Shown here piece after piece: positions 1 through 11,025 of a stretch of 64,000 bases of DNA. How positions within the stretch are numbered: position 1 is the first letter of the stretch; each line of letters begins with the position of its first letter. This DNA is from Primula veris (lineage: Eukaryota > Streptophyta > Magnoliopsida > Ericales > Primulaceae). The notes under the pieces were generated by a model. It saw only the letters and a list, made by a program, of their open reading frames with translations, was not told the origin of the DNA and did not search any database. A program made the position numbers and the translations under genes. Where the stretch lies: contig OY821749.1 in NCBI GenBank assembly GCA_963682055.1, forward strand, positions 5,568,336-5,632,335, in the 5' to 3' direction.

Positions 1-504
1 TGTATTATATGGACAAAGTTTACCCACTAAGTTCTCATATGGTCGTTCGCTCTCTAATTGTCAATAAAAATTCAATTTGAGCAAATAAACGAATGAGCGG
101 ATTTAATTGGACTTGAAGTGGCATATCTAAGTGCAATTGATGCTCCAATATACCCATCAAATGGCACACGAGCAGATATTTTATTTTTAGTAAATATACT
201 TGCAATATATAACTTCTCACTTACTCAGAGACATTAGAACGATATTAAACTCTTGTTCTATTTTATTCAAATTAATTAAGCGCACAATTGAATGGGTATG
301 TATATGTTGGCTATCTATATGATCCTCACTATGGGAAATCATAAAGTAGATATGTTTTCACGTATGGTGGAACCATTATATCATGGCATTATGTAATGCA
401 AAAATTGACCACTATTATTTCAAAGGAATCCAAAATTCTTGCTAAGATATAAACCAAGTCGATAATAAGTTTGATTAAGATCAAATTTTGACTATTAGCA
501 AGAA
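1..504. other. Intergenic, no gene seen
   Basis: AT-rich sequence with only short chance open frames. I see no homology, splice structure or repeat that can be named before the TRIM array that starts near 510. Confidence 0.6.
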
Positions 505-828
505 TTGGAACGACGCGGTTCTCAGATCGAACCGTCATTGCCCCCTTTCCGACCAACAATATTGTTTGATTTGCCCCAATTTCGTCATCGATTCTTGGGC
601 CACACGACTTTAAAGTTCCTTTGTGATAAAAAAGAGAATACTAACCTTATATACTATATATGCACTCACATATCTAGGCAATGTGGAATAACTCTCTTTT
701 ATCACGGTATTTACCTATTGAAATTCCGGTTCTTTCACTCTTTCCCCTTCAGCCACGACGTCCTCGTTGGGTATGTCATCCTTTCGGGGTCCACTCACTT
801 GTGTTAATCCCGACATCGGCAAGATAGT

Positions 829-841
829 GGCTCTGATACCA
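829..841 (-). other. Primer-binding site (initiator tRNA-Met), first copy
   Basis: The minus strand reads TGGTATCAGAGCC, the standard 13-nt complement of the initiator methionine tRNA 3' end. It lies 1-2 nt after the LTR end and sets the orientation of the TRIM array. Confidence 0.8.
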
Positions 842-1169
842 CCTATAACGATCCGGTCCTCAGACCAAACGGCCACTGTCCACTTCCTGCCAACAATGTT
901 ATACGCTTTGATCCAATTTTGTTTTCGTTTCTTGGGACGCATGACTTTAAAAGTCCTTAGTTATAAGAAAAAGGATACTGTTAGCTTATGTATACCATAT
1001 ACGTACTCACATATCTAGGAAATGTGGGATAACTATCTCTTTACCACTATATTTCTCTACGGGAATCCACGTTTTATACTCTTCCCCTTTCAGGCACGAC
1101 GTCCTAGTCAGACACATCATCTTTCAAGGATTCACATACTCGTGATAATCCTGATATCGGCTATATGGC

Positions 1170-1182
1170 GGCTCTGATACCA
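1170..1182 (-). other. Primer-binding site (initiator tRNA-Met), second copy
   Basis: The same TGGTATCAGAGCC on the minus strand, exactly 341 bp from the first copy. The spacing gives the length of one LTR plus one internal region. Confidence 0.8.
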
Positions 1183-1410
1183 CCTGCAATGACCCGGTTC
1201 TTCGACTTAACCATCACTGTTCCCTTGCTACCAACAATACTATCTGATTTTGTCCAATTTTGTCCTTACTTCTTAAGTCTTATGAATTTAAAAGGCATTT
1301 CTGATAAAAACGAGAATACTCTTAGCTTATATATCATATATATAGGTACTTACATATCTAGAAAATATGGGATAGCTCTATCTATTTGCCTACGGAAATC
1401 CGGGTTCTTA

Positions 1411-1898
1411 CGAGAACAATTTGGACTAACTTCGACAAAAAGAACTATTATTATATGAAAACAATACAACTTCTATTTATCAAATTAGAGGAGGACAAGT
1501 GAAATGTTACAAAACCAAGCATATATCACATAATTTCTTCCACACACATGATCTCAAAAAGGGTGACGACAAAGATGTTTGACAAATTCGTTCGGTAGAC
1601 AATTTAGCAAATCTTTTTAGAATTGTCTTTTAAAACGACACTAAAAAGCTTAGAAAATAAAATCAAAATAAGATGCCACAAAAGCCTTTCTTGATAAGTA
1701 GACTTATTCATGACATCTGGTGATGAGTGATATCACAATAATGATGGCCCGAAAAGTCATGGTGAAATACAAATTCACCTACTTAGTTGTATTCTCACTC
1801 GAGTATAAATAGCACAGTTATCGTGCGAGTTTAAACACACCGAAACACGAGGTAAAACTATACAAGATAGAGTTGATTGTGTAGCAATTTTATCTATA
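1411..1898. other. Intergenic, possible TATA motif
   Basis: No coding region is recognised. GAGTATAAATAGC near 1800 resembles a TATA box, but no gene follows: the sequence runs straight into a solo LTR at 1904. It may be a decayed promoter or chance. Confidence 0.4.
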
Positions 1899-3015
1899 TA
1901 CTATGTTGAACCATGGGTTCAATAATTAATTTTGATTATAAGTTTGATTATGTTTTAATGATTTTACGACTTATCTATTTCGATGATATAATGCTTTGTC
2001 TTTTCCAAAAATAGAAAATGTATATTTCAAAATGTCAGAAAGATAAAGTAATCAAATACGAAGCAAACGGTTCAAGCGGAACCAAAATCGGAGCTAAAAC
2101 GAAGAAGTTACGAGCATTCAAAATAAAGCGGGAAAACTGAAATTTGCCAGAAAACGACCGATCGTTTGGGACAAAACGACCGATCGTTTTGGTCCAAATT
2201 TCTTCCAGTGAGGTCGTCTGAAAAACGACCTCAACCCCTACCCAAAGGTCATAATACAAAAAACAGACCTTTTGGTCTACAAAAACAGCCCAATCCCTCT
2301 CCCAAAGATATACATTACATCATCTTTCAACCTCTCTCTATCCTACACACTTAAAATCACCATTTGTGAGAAAAAGCTCTAAAAGAGAGAAATTGAAAAG
2401 AAAGCAATACAAGCTCAAACCAAGATCGAACATCATCAAATATCACAAATTAGCTTATTTAGAAGCAATCAAATTGTGAGTGTTGTTTTATTTTCGATAA
2501 ATTTGTAAAGAGCAAACTATAAGCTCATTTGTGAATGAGTGTTTGGGTAGAAGCTTTTAAGCCAAAGTGTTGGGTAAAAGTTTTAGGTTAAACACTTGGG
2601 TACTCATAGAATGAGGGGGAGTCGTTGACTCGTAAACGTTATCAAAAGTAGGAATCTCGGATAGAGAGTGAGCGAATCGATTGATGAGCTCGGTAGGATT
2701 TATAAAATCGGAAAGAAGATTTTTAGTGAAATACTCGGTAGTTTGAATACCGAATAGAGGACGTATGCCGATTTGTCGAACCTATATAAATCGCGGTGTC
2801 AATTTCTTTCCCTAACTATTTACTTTCCGCAACTTATATTTTTGTGATTGTGCGTATGTTTCAAGTTATTCATACATTATCATCGCATATTTAGTATCGC
2901 ATATATATATTGAGCTAGTTGGGTTGATAGTTACTATTAGAATTTTAATTAGACGAAAAACGCCTAAAACCTTATTCACCCCCTCTAAGATTTAGCCGCA
3001 CGGGCCAACATACTA
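1899..3015 (+). mobile_element. Solo LTR of a Ty1/copia element with 5-bp target duplication
   Basis: The LTR itself spans 1904-3010 (1107 bp). It starts TGTTGAACCATGGGTTCAA and ends GCCGCACGGGCCAACA, with TG...CA termini. It is flanked by the direct duplication TACTA at 1899-1903 and 3011-3015. No primer site or internal sequence follows, so this is a solo LTR left by LTR-LTR recombination. A related LTR lies inverted at 51856-53061, where an adjoining integrase fragment identifies the family as Ty1/copia (long LTR, SIRE-like by inference). The U3-like part holds two copies of the palindrome-rich motif ACGACCGATCGTTT near 2154 and 2176. Confidence 0.85.
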
Positions 3016-3631
3016 TAACACTTGTAATCCTTTATCATATGCTAAAAAATATTGATGAGGGCCGAAGTCAGGGTTTTGGAGACCGCAAGTCTTTATCGAA
3101 ACGAGAACTCTTTTGTTTAATTTTATTAGTAATAAAAAAAAAACTAAATTGTTACTTATACGAATTGAACCCATAAACTACAAGCATGGAGACAATATAA
3201 CGATGGTACCATCTTGGATATGCAATTAGACATGTCAAAATAATGTTTCAAATAATAATATGTTATATATAAAACATGTTTTTCCCAAAATCGAAGGCAT
3301 GCGCCCCTCTAACCCGCCCCTTAATCCGATCTTATATATTGATGTTTGTTTCGCTATCATAAATTGTTGAGACTCCGAACCACGAATAATCTTCATTTAC
3401 ATTTTTAGTATTTAATTTTCACATATCTATAAATAAAACGTTTTATCGAATAGTATATAATCATACAATAAAAACTCTATACAGTCATATTATTGGTATC
3501 ACGGAAAAATATTACTATAACGAGGTTATTACTAAGTACATGTTACATATAAAAAAACATAAAATTTAAAGATTAGAATTATTTAAACAATATACGATAG
3601 ACGTATGTATATAGGAATGTGCAAAATCATA
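3016..3631. other. Intergenic, nothing recognised
   Basis: AT-rich, with no convincing reading frame and no named repeat between the solo LTR and the hairpin at 3632. Confidence 0.5.
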
Positions 3632-3687
3632 TGTAGGTTGTATTTCATCGACATCGAACTTTCGATGTCGATGAAATACAAGCTACA
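3632..3687. repeat. Near-perfect 27-bp inverted repeat (hairpin)
   Basis: Arms at 3632-3658 and 3661-3687 are reverse complements with a single mismatch (the inner 21 bp are perfect) and only the dinucleotide CT between them. The core reads ATTTCATCGACATCGAA and its complement. It ends 3 bp before a copied fragment of the J-protein gene at 3691. Confidence 0.85.
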
Positions 3688-3690
3688 CAT

Positions 3691-3754
3691 GAAAATTTCC
3701 GAGAGAAAACTAACCGAAAAAGACTTTTCCGGTGCGAAAAATTTTGCATTAAAA
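3691..3754 (+). pseudogene. Copied 64-bp fragment of the J-protein gene
   Basis: The stretch matches 6160-6223 of the intact J-protein coding region at nearly every base, including ACTAACCGAAAAAGACTTTT. It corresponds to residues about 13-33, before the J domain. The copy lies about 2.4 kb upstream in the same orientation, has no start codon or continuation, and is flanked on the left by a hairpin. It cannot be functional as protein. The high identity suggests a recent copy, by filler-DNA repair or template switching. Confidence 0.85.
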
Positions 3755-4077
3755 TATTATTTATTACTATAAAATTATGAATTTATAATTAATAAGACTA
3801 AAGAAAAGTACGAAATATGATAATAAATTTTTTATTTATATTTATAACTGTTAACATTGTTAATTTTTATAACTAGAAAAAGGAAACAGAGTAGGTATAT
3901 AGATTATTGTTACAACAGGATTTATTACTTGGAGAATATTTTCGGAAGATGGGGTAAAGGTAAAAATGATAGTACAAAAAGTAGGATGAGAAAAAAAAAA
4001 AAGCATTTCTAAATAAGCCCCTTTAGAAAATGCCTTTGTCTCCTTAGGTTTTAAGTAGTTTTTTTTTTGTTTTAGTT

Positions 4078-4093
4078 CACACACACACACACA

Positions 4094-4121
<28 letters not shown>
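4078..4121 (+). repeat. (CA)n(CT)n microsatellite in the probable J-protein leader
   Basis: A run of CA followed by CT dinucleotides. CT-rich tracts are common in plant 5' untranslated regions, and this one precedes the J-protein coding region by about 2 kb, consistent with a leader exon here. Confidence 0.7.
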
Positions 4122-4125
<4 letters not shown>

Positions 4126-6123
4126 GGAGTCCATTTTGTATTATTCCAGATTTAGTCCCAAATTCGAATAAAAAACCCTCTGATTTGTACAGGTTTATTT
4201 CTCTCTTATTATATCATTTTGCTGTTTTTTTTTATACAACCCTTTTTACTTATTTTAGGGTTTCGTTTTTGGGCCCAATTTCACTTCTTTGTTCACCGAT
4301 CCGTGTCGATTTCTGCTTCTTTATAATTTTTTTGTGGAATTCTGAATAAAGCATTGTTGGGTTTGCTACATTGGTGTTACTAAGATTAGGTAGCTAGTTT
4401 TCATTTATGATTGGATTGTTATAAGTTATTTAATTAGTGTCTAATTAGATCTGTTCTGGTAAATCATTGCATGTGCTATTAGATACTGTGTGTATGTGCT
4501 ACTTGTTAATGAAAAAAGCTTGGAAATTGATTTATAGCTTCAGTGTAAAACCTGGGAAAATAGCGTATCTTCTTGAAAAAACGATACAACTGACTTGTAT
4601 ATGTACTAAGAACTTGTTTGTTGATAGCTTTTAAGCTCAATCTTTTTTTTCCCTATAAGATGATGTACATTTAAGGTGCACAGCTAAAGGTGCGCACTTT
4701 TCCTGGGTTAAAAAAAGCTAGGGACTTTTTTGAAATATGCAGGCAAACACGAATGTTAGTGTTAGTTTTCCAAAAAAAAAGATTCTTAGTGTTAATCAGT
4801 ATAACAAGATGGACCACCCTTTGGAATTTAGTTGGGTAAAATGGAGTGAGAAAGTCATAAAGGGTGATATACAGGGAAATTATCTGTCGTGGAAATAATT
4901 ACGAGGTGTGCTATAGTTAATGGAAACATGCAGTATTTTGGATGCTGTTGTGGTGCTTATGTCTCTGTTACCCTCTTGCCAGTAGCCCATATTACTGGTA
5001 AGCTCAGTAGATGAAGTTTATGTATGTGAAACTGGTTTCCTCTAATGACCTGGGGTAAGTTAACTTAGGTATGTAACGGATTCTTTTTATTTCTGCATCT
5101 GTTTGGAAACTCCATACAAAGAATTATGATTGGTAACCTTCATAGGGCTGTTACTTGTGTGAGTGTTTTGTAAATTTGGTATCCGATAGATCTGTGTATA
5201 TAACGGTTGTGATATGCGTTGGGTTTCTTACTGTTAGCCGGTTACATCATTTACCAAAATACCAAATAAAACTCTCCAGACTTGTGATCTTAAAATGGTT
5301 TACATCAAGTATCAATCATTTAAAAAGTCAAATTGTATCAAAACTAGGAATTCACCTAGGATTCTACACAGATCGTACATGGTTATTTTTTGAAGTATAC
5401 ATCTCAAAAATTTCATGTGCGTGAGGGGCCTGCTACGTAACATTCATTATATTCTATTATGCCAGAATGGTTATCCTTTATTACGCGCTAGGTAACGTTC
5501 AGTATATTATAATATGCTCGTATGATATTCGTATTGGTGGTATTTCTAGTAATGACTTTTCAGTGAGTGGAGGATTTAGGGTTGTTGATACTCTTAAATA
5601 AGTTAATCGAACCAAAAAAATTTTGCCCTTCTGATATGCTGTTGATAGTGAGGAAGTATTTTGGTCTAGTACTTTCAAATATGTTGTTCTTATGCACAGA
5701 TTAGATAAATGACTATAATGCTCTGGTTTCTGACGGTCAATCTGGTAAGAGTGAATAAATGACCAATTTATCTATAAATTTATTGACAGCAGCTAATTGA
5801 GAACTTATTTAGACGTAGAGAAAAGTGATACGGATAACATGTTCCCCCTTTTTAATTAATTGCATGAGTTTTGTCAAGTTAGTTTCTTTCTAACTTTTAT
5901 TTTTCATAAACTTTTATTTGCATCAGGAAAGCAAGTTTTGGACTAAAAAAGGGTCTCTCTACCAAAATACAAGAGGCCATTAAGTACGCATCAGATGACA
6001 AGAGGTCCTTAAGCACTAAATTTTGTTCGATAGCGTGGTACCAACTGTTCAATTAAGCAGAACTAAACGACTTCTAAATTAACTCGTCAGATATAATACT
6101 GTTTTAGGTTCAGTCTATCAGTA
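4122..6123 (+). other. Probable 5' leader and leader intron of the J-protein gene
   Basis: No upstream coding exon could be found. An acceptor-like TGTTTTAG ends at 6107, sixteen bases before the ATG, after a T-rich, AT-rich stretch typical of a plant intron. I could not fix the donor; it should lie downstream of the CT tract, roughly 4.2-4.5 kb. RNA evidence would be needed to confirm that the leader is spliced. Confidence 0.4.
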
Positions 6124-8160
6124 ATGGAATGCAATAAAGATGAGGCAATTAGGGCAAGAGAAATTTCTGAGAGAAAACTAACCGAAAAAGACTTTTCCGG
6201 TGCGAAAAAATTTGCATTAAAAGCCCAAGCCTTATACCCCGAGCTCGAGGGAATTATCCAAATACTAACAACTCTCGAGGTTTATATTGCATCGGAAAAT
6301 ATAATTAATGGGGAAATTGATTGGTATGGAGTACTCAATGTAAACCCCTCTGCTGATGACGAGGCTATAAGGAAACAATACAGAAAATTAGCTCTAATAC
6401 TTCACCCCGATAAAAACAAATCCATTGGTGCTGACGGCGCATTCAAAATACTCTCTGAGGGTTGGAGTTTATTATCCGATAAACCAAAAAGATTTGCTTA
6501 TAACCAGAGGAGATTTTCGAGAAATATTCAACAACCTAGTTTGATGAAAAGCGGGGCTGTACCACCCCCTCCAAATGCTAATGGTTTTCACAATGTTTCC
6601 AAAAGGTCCATATCGACTGCCAAGGTGGCAAAAGCTCCCTCTCAAACTCCTCGTCCCCAGCCTAGAACTGATACGTTTTGGACAATATGTCGTAAATGTA
6701 AAATGCATTACGAGTATCTTAGAGTTTATCTTAATCATACTCTGCTTTGTCCTAATTGTCGCAAGTCTTTTCATGCTTCTGAGTCCAACCCTCCAATAAA
6801 TATGCAAAAGCCATCTATTTCATCGAGTCAACAAAGGAACCAATACCCAGGAAGAGGCTCGGAGTCCTCGTCAAATTACAAAAGTGGCTCACAATCTCAA
6901 TTCAACATTGAGAAACGGAAGAGAGAGGACGAGGTGGCAATGGCTACTGAGAGCCTCTTGAAAAAGAGAGGAATCAATGTTAATGGGATTGGTGGAATTG
7001 AGACTTGCACCAAATCTAATATTACCAGAAATATTAATCACTTTATGCAGTTGGATATTAAAAGCTTGTTGGTGGATAAGGCTCGTGGTGAGCTGCACAA
7101 GAAATTAGGCGAATGGCACTTGGAGGGTGTTAACAAGGCCCTTGAGGCAATGAAGGACAAGCAAATGCAGAAAGAGAAGCAAATGCAGAAAGAGAGAGAG
7201 AGGCAAATGCAGAAAGAGAGAGAGAAAGAAAGACAAATGCAGAAAGATAGAGAGAAAGAAGAACTGAAAAAAAAAGAAAAAAAATCTATGAACGGCAACA
7301 CATCTGGAATTTATAGGAATGGTATGCCTTCTACTTCTACTACAATAGTTGATGATAGTATCAAAGAGGTTATGGAACCGGTGGTAATGAATGTACCCGA
7401 CCCTGATTTTTACGACTTTGATCAAGAAAGAACAGAAAAGTCTTTTCAAGAGAACCAGGTTTGGGCTGCTTACGACGATGATGACGGAATGCCCCGCCTA
7501 TACGCTGTTATACATAAAGTTATATCTACAACCCCATTTCAGCTTGAGATAAGCTGGCTACGATCGAAGAGCAACAGCGAATTTGGTCCTCTAGAGTGGG
7601 TATCATCAGGATTTCATAAAACTAGTGGTGAATATAGAAGTGGTAAGCATGAGAATAACAATTCTCTAAACTTGTTTTCTCATAAAGTTCATTGGAAAAA
7701 TGGCCCACGCGGAATTATTTGTATATATCCCAAACAAGGGGATGTTTGGGCTTTATATAGAAATTGGTCTCGTGATTGGAATGAGCGTACACCCGATGAT
7801 ACGATACACAGGTATGATATGGTGGAAGTGCTCGCGGATTATAATGACTATGAAGGTGTAGTGTATATCACTCCTCTTGTTAAGGTTTGTGGTTTTAAAA
7901 CCGTGTTTAGGACACACGCGGATCCTGATAATGTGAGGAGGATAGAGAGGGAGGAGATGTTTCGATTCTCTCACAAGGTACCGCATCATAAATTGACGGG
8001 CTTAGAAGGTCCAAATGTCCCAAAAGGGTGTTTGGAATTGGACCCTGCTGCTACTCCTTTGGAACTTCTACAAATTATCGAAGAAAAGAAAGAAGAAACA
8101 ATCCGAAAAGAACCATTGTTAACGTATATGAGGAAGAAACGCCGCCACCCTGTTAGATAA
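6124..8160 (+). CDS. J-domain co-chaperone with C-terminal DUF3444 (678 aa)
   Basis: A single uninterrupted coding exon. The J domain spans about residues 64-130 and carries the HPD motif at 94-96 (LILHPDKNK) that stimulates Hsp70 ATPase. A short zinc-binding segment follows with Cys189, Cys192, Cys209 and Cys212. A charged coiled region (about 345-388) contains repeated QMQKE units. DUF3444 covers about 428-645 (FYDFDQ..., QVWAAYDDDDGMPRLYA). This architecture is a plant-specific J-protein class, usually single-exon and of about this length; the client and exact location are unknown. The start is the first ATG after a likely splice acceptor, and the N terminus (MECNKDEAIRAREISERK) fits the family. 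Nothing is broken. A 64-bp copy of its 5' coding end lies at 3691-3754. Confidence 0.93.
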   Translation: MECNKDEAIRAREISERKLTEKDFSGAKKFALKAQALYPELEGIIQILTTLEVYIASENIINGEIDWYGVLNVNPSADDEAIRKQYRKLALILHPDKNKSIGADGAFKILSEGWSLLSDKPKRFAYNQRRFSRNIQQPSLMKSGAVPPPPNANGFHNVSKRSISTAKVAKAPSQTPRPQPRTDTFWTICRKCKMHYEYLRVYLNHTLLCPNCRKSFHASESNPPINMQKPSISSSQQRNQYPGRGSESSSNYKSGSQSQFNIEKRKREDEVAMATESLLKKRGINVNGIGGIETCTKSNITRNINHFMQLDIKSLLVDKARGELHKKLGEWHLEGVNKALEAMKDKQMQKEKQMQKERERQMQKEREKERQMQKDREKEELKKKEKKSMNGNTSGIYRNGMPSTSTTIVDDSIKEVMEPVVMNVPDPDFYDFDQERTEKSFQENQVWAAYDDDDGMPRLYAVIHKVISTTPFQLEISWLRSKSNSEFGPLEWVSSGFHKTSGEYRSGKHENNNSLNLFSHKVHWKNGPRGIICIYPKQGDVWALYRNWSRDWNERTPDDTIHRYDMVEVLADYNDYEGVVYITPLVKVCGFKTVFRTHADPDNVRRIEREEMFRFSHKVPHHKLTGLEGPNVPKGCLELDPAATPLELLQIIEEKKEETIRKEPLLTYMRKKRRHPVR

Positions 8161-10454
8161 TTCCGGCAAAAGTTAGAAATAGAATGTTTTTTTTGTTTGT
8201 TTATCAGCTTTGTCGGAATTAGGAGGGAATTTTGGTGTAAAATTGAGGTTAGAGGTTATGTAATTTAGTTTCTCCTTTGATGCATTTATAGTGTGGAGAC
8301 CAAGTTAAAAGCTAAGGTATATAATCAAGTAATACTCTTTTCATGTAGTGATTCCATTAGCTGCAAAAGTAAGGCAGTTATAAAGTTTTAAGTTCAGTAT
8401 GCTTGCTTTGGTTTTGCTACAAAATTGCTTTGGAAAATTTTAGTGAGGCCTATATTGTTATACATAGTCCTTGTTTAGTTGCATCATTTATTTGAAGCTT
8501 AGGATTGGATTAGAAAGTTCTACCGGGCCCAACAATAATCGTATTTGGTTGCATAATAGCACCCGCATCAGTTTATTCATGGACTTCCTTATATTTGATG
8601 TTAAAAACCTACTTTTTAGATTTTACACGGTCACTTAAAAGTTTTTATAAAAACTCAGTTTCCTATCATTCTCATCAAATTTATTTAATGTTGTTTTTCT
8701 TTATCATTAACTTTTTTTATCATTATAATTTCTACTTTTACAACCACTCAAAAAAGGGGAGAGAGAAAAAAAAACATTATAATAATTATTAGGTAACTAA
8801 AAGTTCTCTTGTTTTTGAGGTGAAAAAGACGTGCACATAAATAAAGAGACCCATAGGGTAACTGATGCAGACCTTTTTTTAGTGTTGGTTCCCTCATATT
8901 TAACCAAATAAATGGTTTATGGGAGTGTAAGGTGCAATCGGACTATTACGGACATGGTTACAAATGATGCATTTTTTAAGTATTTGTAATATCATATGTA
9001 TAATGGCATTAGATTAGTATAATCTAGTCCGGATTACGTATCCCTAGGTTTTCCCGTTCTGTCATCTAGCTTATGTTCTTCATGTAGTATTCGACATTTA
9101 TTTCAAAACTTGTTCAAAATCCGGACAGGATTAGTAGTCCCATGACTACTAAACCGCAAGTTTCTTGTTACAGGTTAGTTGTGATCCCTCCTTCCAATCA
9201 AATTTTTGAGTGAAGAACAACAAATAGTACTTTTTTGATCAAATTAAAACTTGACCCCATAGTTCCAACTTAACACAAAAGGATTTCCATATATATTCGA
9301 TTTACTTCCTAGAATTTTAGTAAGAATACTATGGGCCACCTTAATTTGAGTAAGCTATGGTGATTGTTTCGACAAATTAAACATTAGTGATCCTTGTAGA
9401 ATAGAACAAGAGATGTGGTGTAGTTGAAACCAGGGACTCCTACCATCGTAATGGAAACTATGGGGACCATCTATTCAAACTTTGAGCCTCCGTTTTGAAA
9501 ATCCTCGTCTTGCCCTGCTTAACTCCCGTCTAAGATTTCCCCCCCTTCCCCCCGATTAATATCAGACGCTTTGATATGATCAAACTTAGATCAAATGGGC
9601 CAATTCGATCAGAATAAGTGGTTTTTTTATTTTTAAAAAAAACTTGTAAATGCTTAGTCCAAAAATATTGACAAACAATTAAGATTTGGACTTAAAATTT
9701 GTCTTTTAATACATCTTAATATATATTTTGGTTTATGTTCGATTGTACATATATTATTTACATATCTTTCGTTGGATTCTTGATTGTATACATGTAAACT
9801 AAGGATGTATAAGTGCTTAATTTAAGTTTTTAATCAAATTTACAACATATATATCAAATGAAAATCCAAAAAGCCCCCAAAAATGTTAAAATATGAAAAA
9901 AAATTTTCCACCTAAGCTTCACTTATTCACCAACTCCTGATACCCCACCTCCCATCTATTGTCTGTCTACCGACTTTTGAAACCTTGCTTTGAGCATCGT
10001 TAATGTTCCAATTGAACTCAGGGAGACCAAATCCATTTTTCTCAAAGTATTGGGGCACATTGCTATGTTTTTTCGGTCTTTTAATTTGGATTTATGAAGT
10101 GGCAGGATACTTTTTCACCCTAGTCCCAAACGAAATTTGCCTATTTTAGGTTGCGCATGCTTTTATTTTGATTGTAATTGCAAAAATTTACCATACTTAG
10201 GGAAAACTAATTTAATTTTGATACGACTGGTAAAGTTTAATTCGCCCGGTGTGAGGGACTAACCTATTTATTTTCCCTATTTTTTCATTTGGTTAAGCTG
10301 AAAACATCCCTGAAACTATTTAAAGGTGAAGGTTGAATTACAATTACTCATGTAAGGCTTGTTTTGCCAATAAGCAAACTTAGTTCATAATTTTCACCGA
10401 GGATCAAGGATAACATGGCCTCATTTTGTTGCGGGATTCGGTATCAATCAGGGC
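8161..10454. other. 3' flank of the J-protein gene and intergenic DNA
   Basis: The first few hundred bases probably hold the 3' untranslated region. Beyond that the sequence is AT-rich with no supported gene, tRNA or recognised element. Confidence 0.5.
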
Positions 10455-11025
10455 GGAGCCAATGTATGTACAGTAAGGGCTGTAGCCACCGGTGTAATTT
10501 GAAAAACTATTATTTTATATGTATTTATTAATCAAAACCTAGTGTAGCATAATGATACAATATTAAAATCAGAAACTTGGATGTGGTGCTAGATTGTTGG
10601 TTCGAATCTCCATAGGAGAAATTATCATATTTTGGCTTTTTGATAAAAAATATTACATTGATACTATTATCTTTGTATTATATGCTATGATAAGAACATT
10701 TTTTTGTGTGTTTCATTTTTTTTAAAAAAAATAGTCTAAAAACATTGTATAGTTTCTCAAAAGGTTCATAAATATTGAAATTTAAAACCACTAGTATATA
10801 TTTTTTAGTTGTACTAAATATAAATAAATTACATGGCCTGAATTTATTAAAATGCAATTGATTTTTTATTGTCATCGTTCAATTTAACGAATCAGTGGAG
10901 AGTAGTATCGAAGAATTGAAAATATCATTTGCAAAACGTTTATCATATCTAAAAAATAAGATATATATTAATTATATTGCGTCCCTGCTCAACCAAAATT
11001 CTGCCTCCGCCCCTACCGGTAATAT
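10455..11025 (+). repeat. Dispersed repeat with GGGCGGAG-type ends, copy 1
   Basis: The left end reads GGGCGGAGCCA and the reverse complement of the right end reads GGGGCGGAGGCAGAATTTTG, giving short inverted termini. The interior includes GGTTCGAATCTCC near 10599, similar to a tRNA B box. A diverged copy lies inverted at 12866-13510. A non-autonomous DNA transposon is likely; I could not assign a superfamily or a target duplication. Confidence 0.55.

Larger units (their letters stand above)
510..1410 (-). mobile_element. Tandem TRIM retrotransposon array: three LTRs, two internal regions
   Basis: A unit of 341 bp is repeated. Read on the minus strand, each unit is an LTR of about 185-193 bp (roughly 1376-1184, 1033-843 and 691-510). 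The first two are followed by a primer site TGGTATCAGAGCC and then about 150 bp of non-coding internal sequence ending in CGTGGCTGAAGGGGAAAGAG or variants. The array also enters a third internal region, cut at about 1410. No coding capacity is present, as expected for terminal-repeat retrotransposons in miniature. The LTR begins with a variant of CCCACATTGCCTAGATATG and ends near GGTCGTTACA, resembling the Cassandra LTR at 57725-58015 at both ends but lacking its 5S-like core. The copies are clearly diverged, so the array is old. Outer boundaries are uncertain and no target duplication was identified. Confidence 0.75.

Noticed and set aside
5155..5424. Upstream coding exon or uORF-type gene before the J-protein
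   Set aside because: The 89-residue frame has no recognisable domain and lies in an AT-rich stretch that reads as a leader intron.
10595..10615. tRNA gene suggested by GGTTCGAATCTCC
   Set aside because: No acceptor stem, anticodon arm or properly spaced A box could be folded; the box lies inside a dispersed repeat with a second copy.
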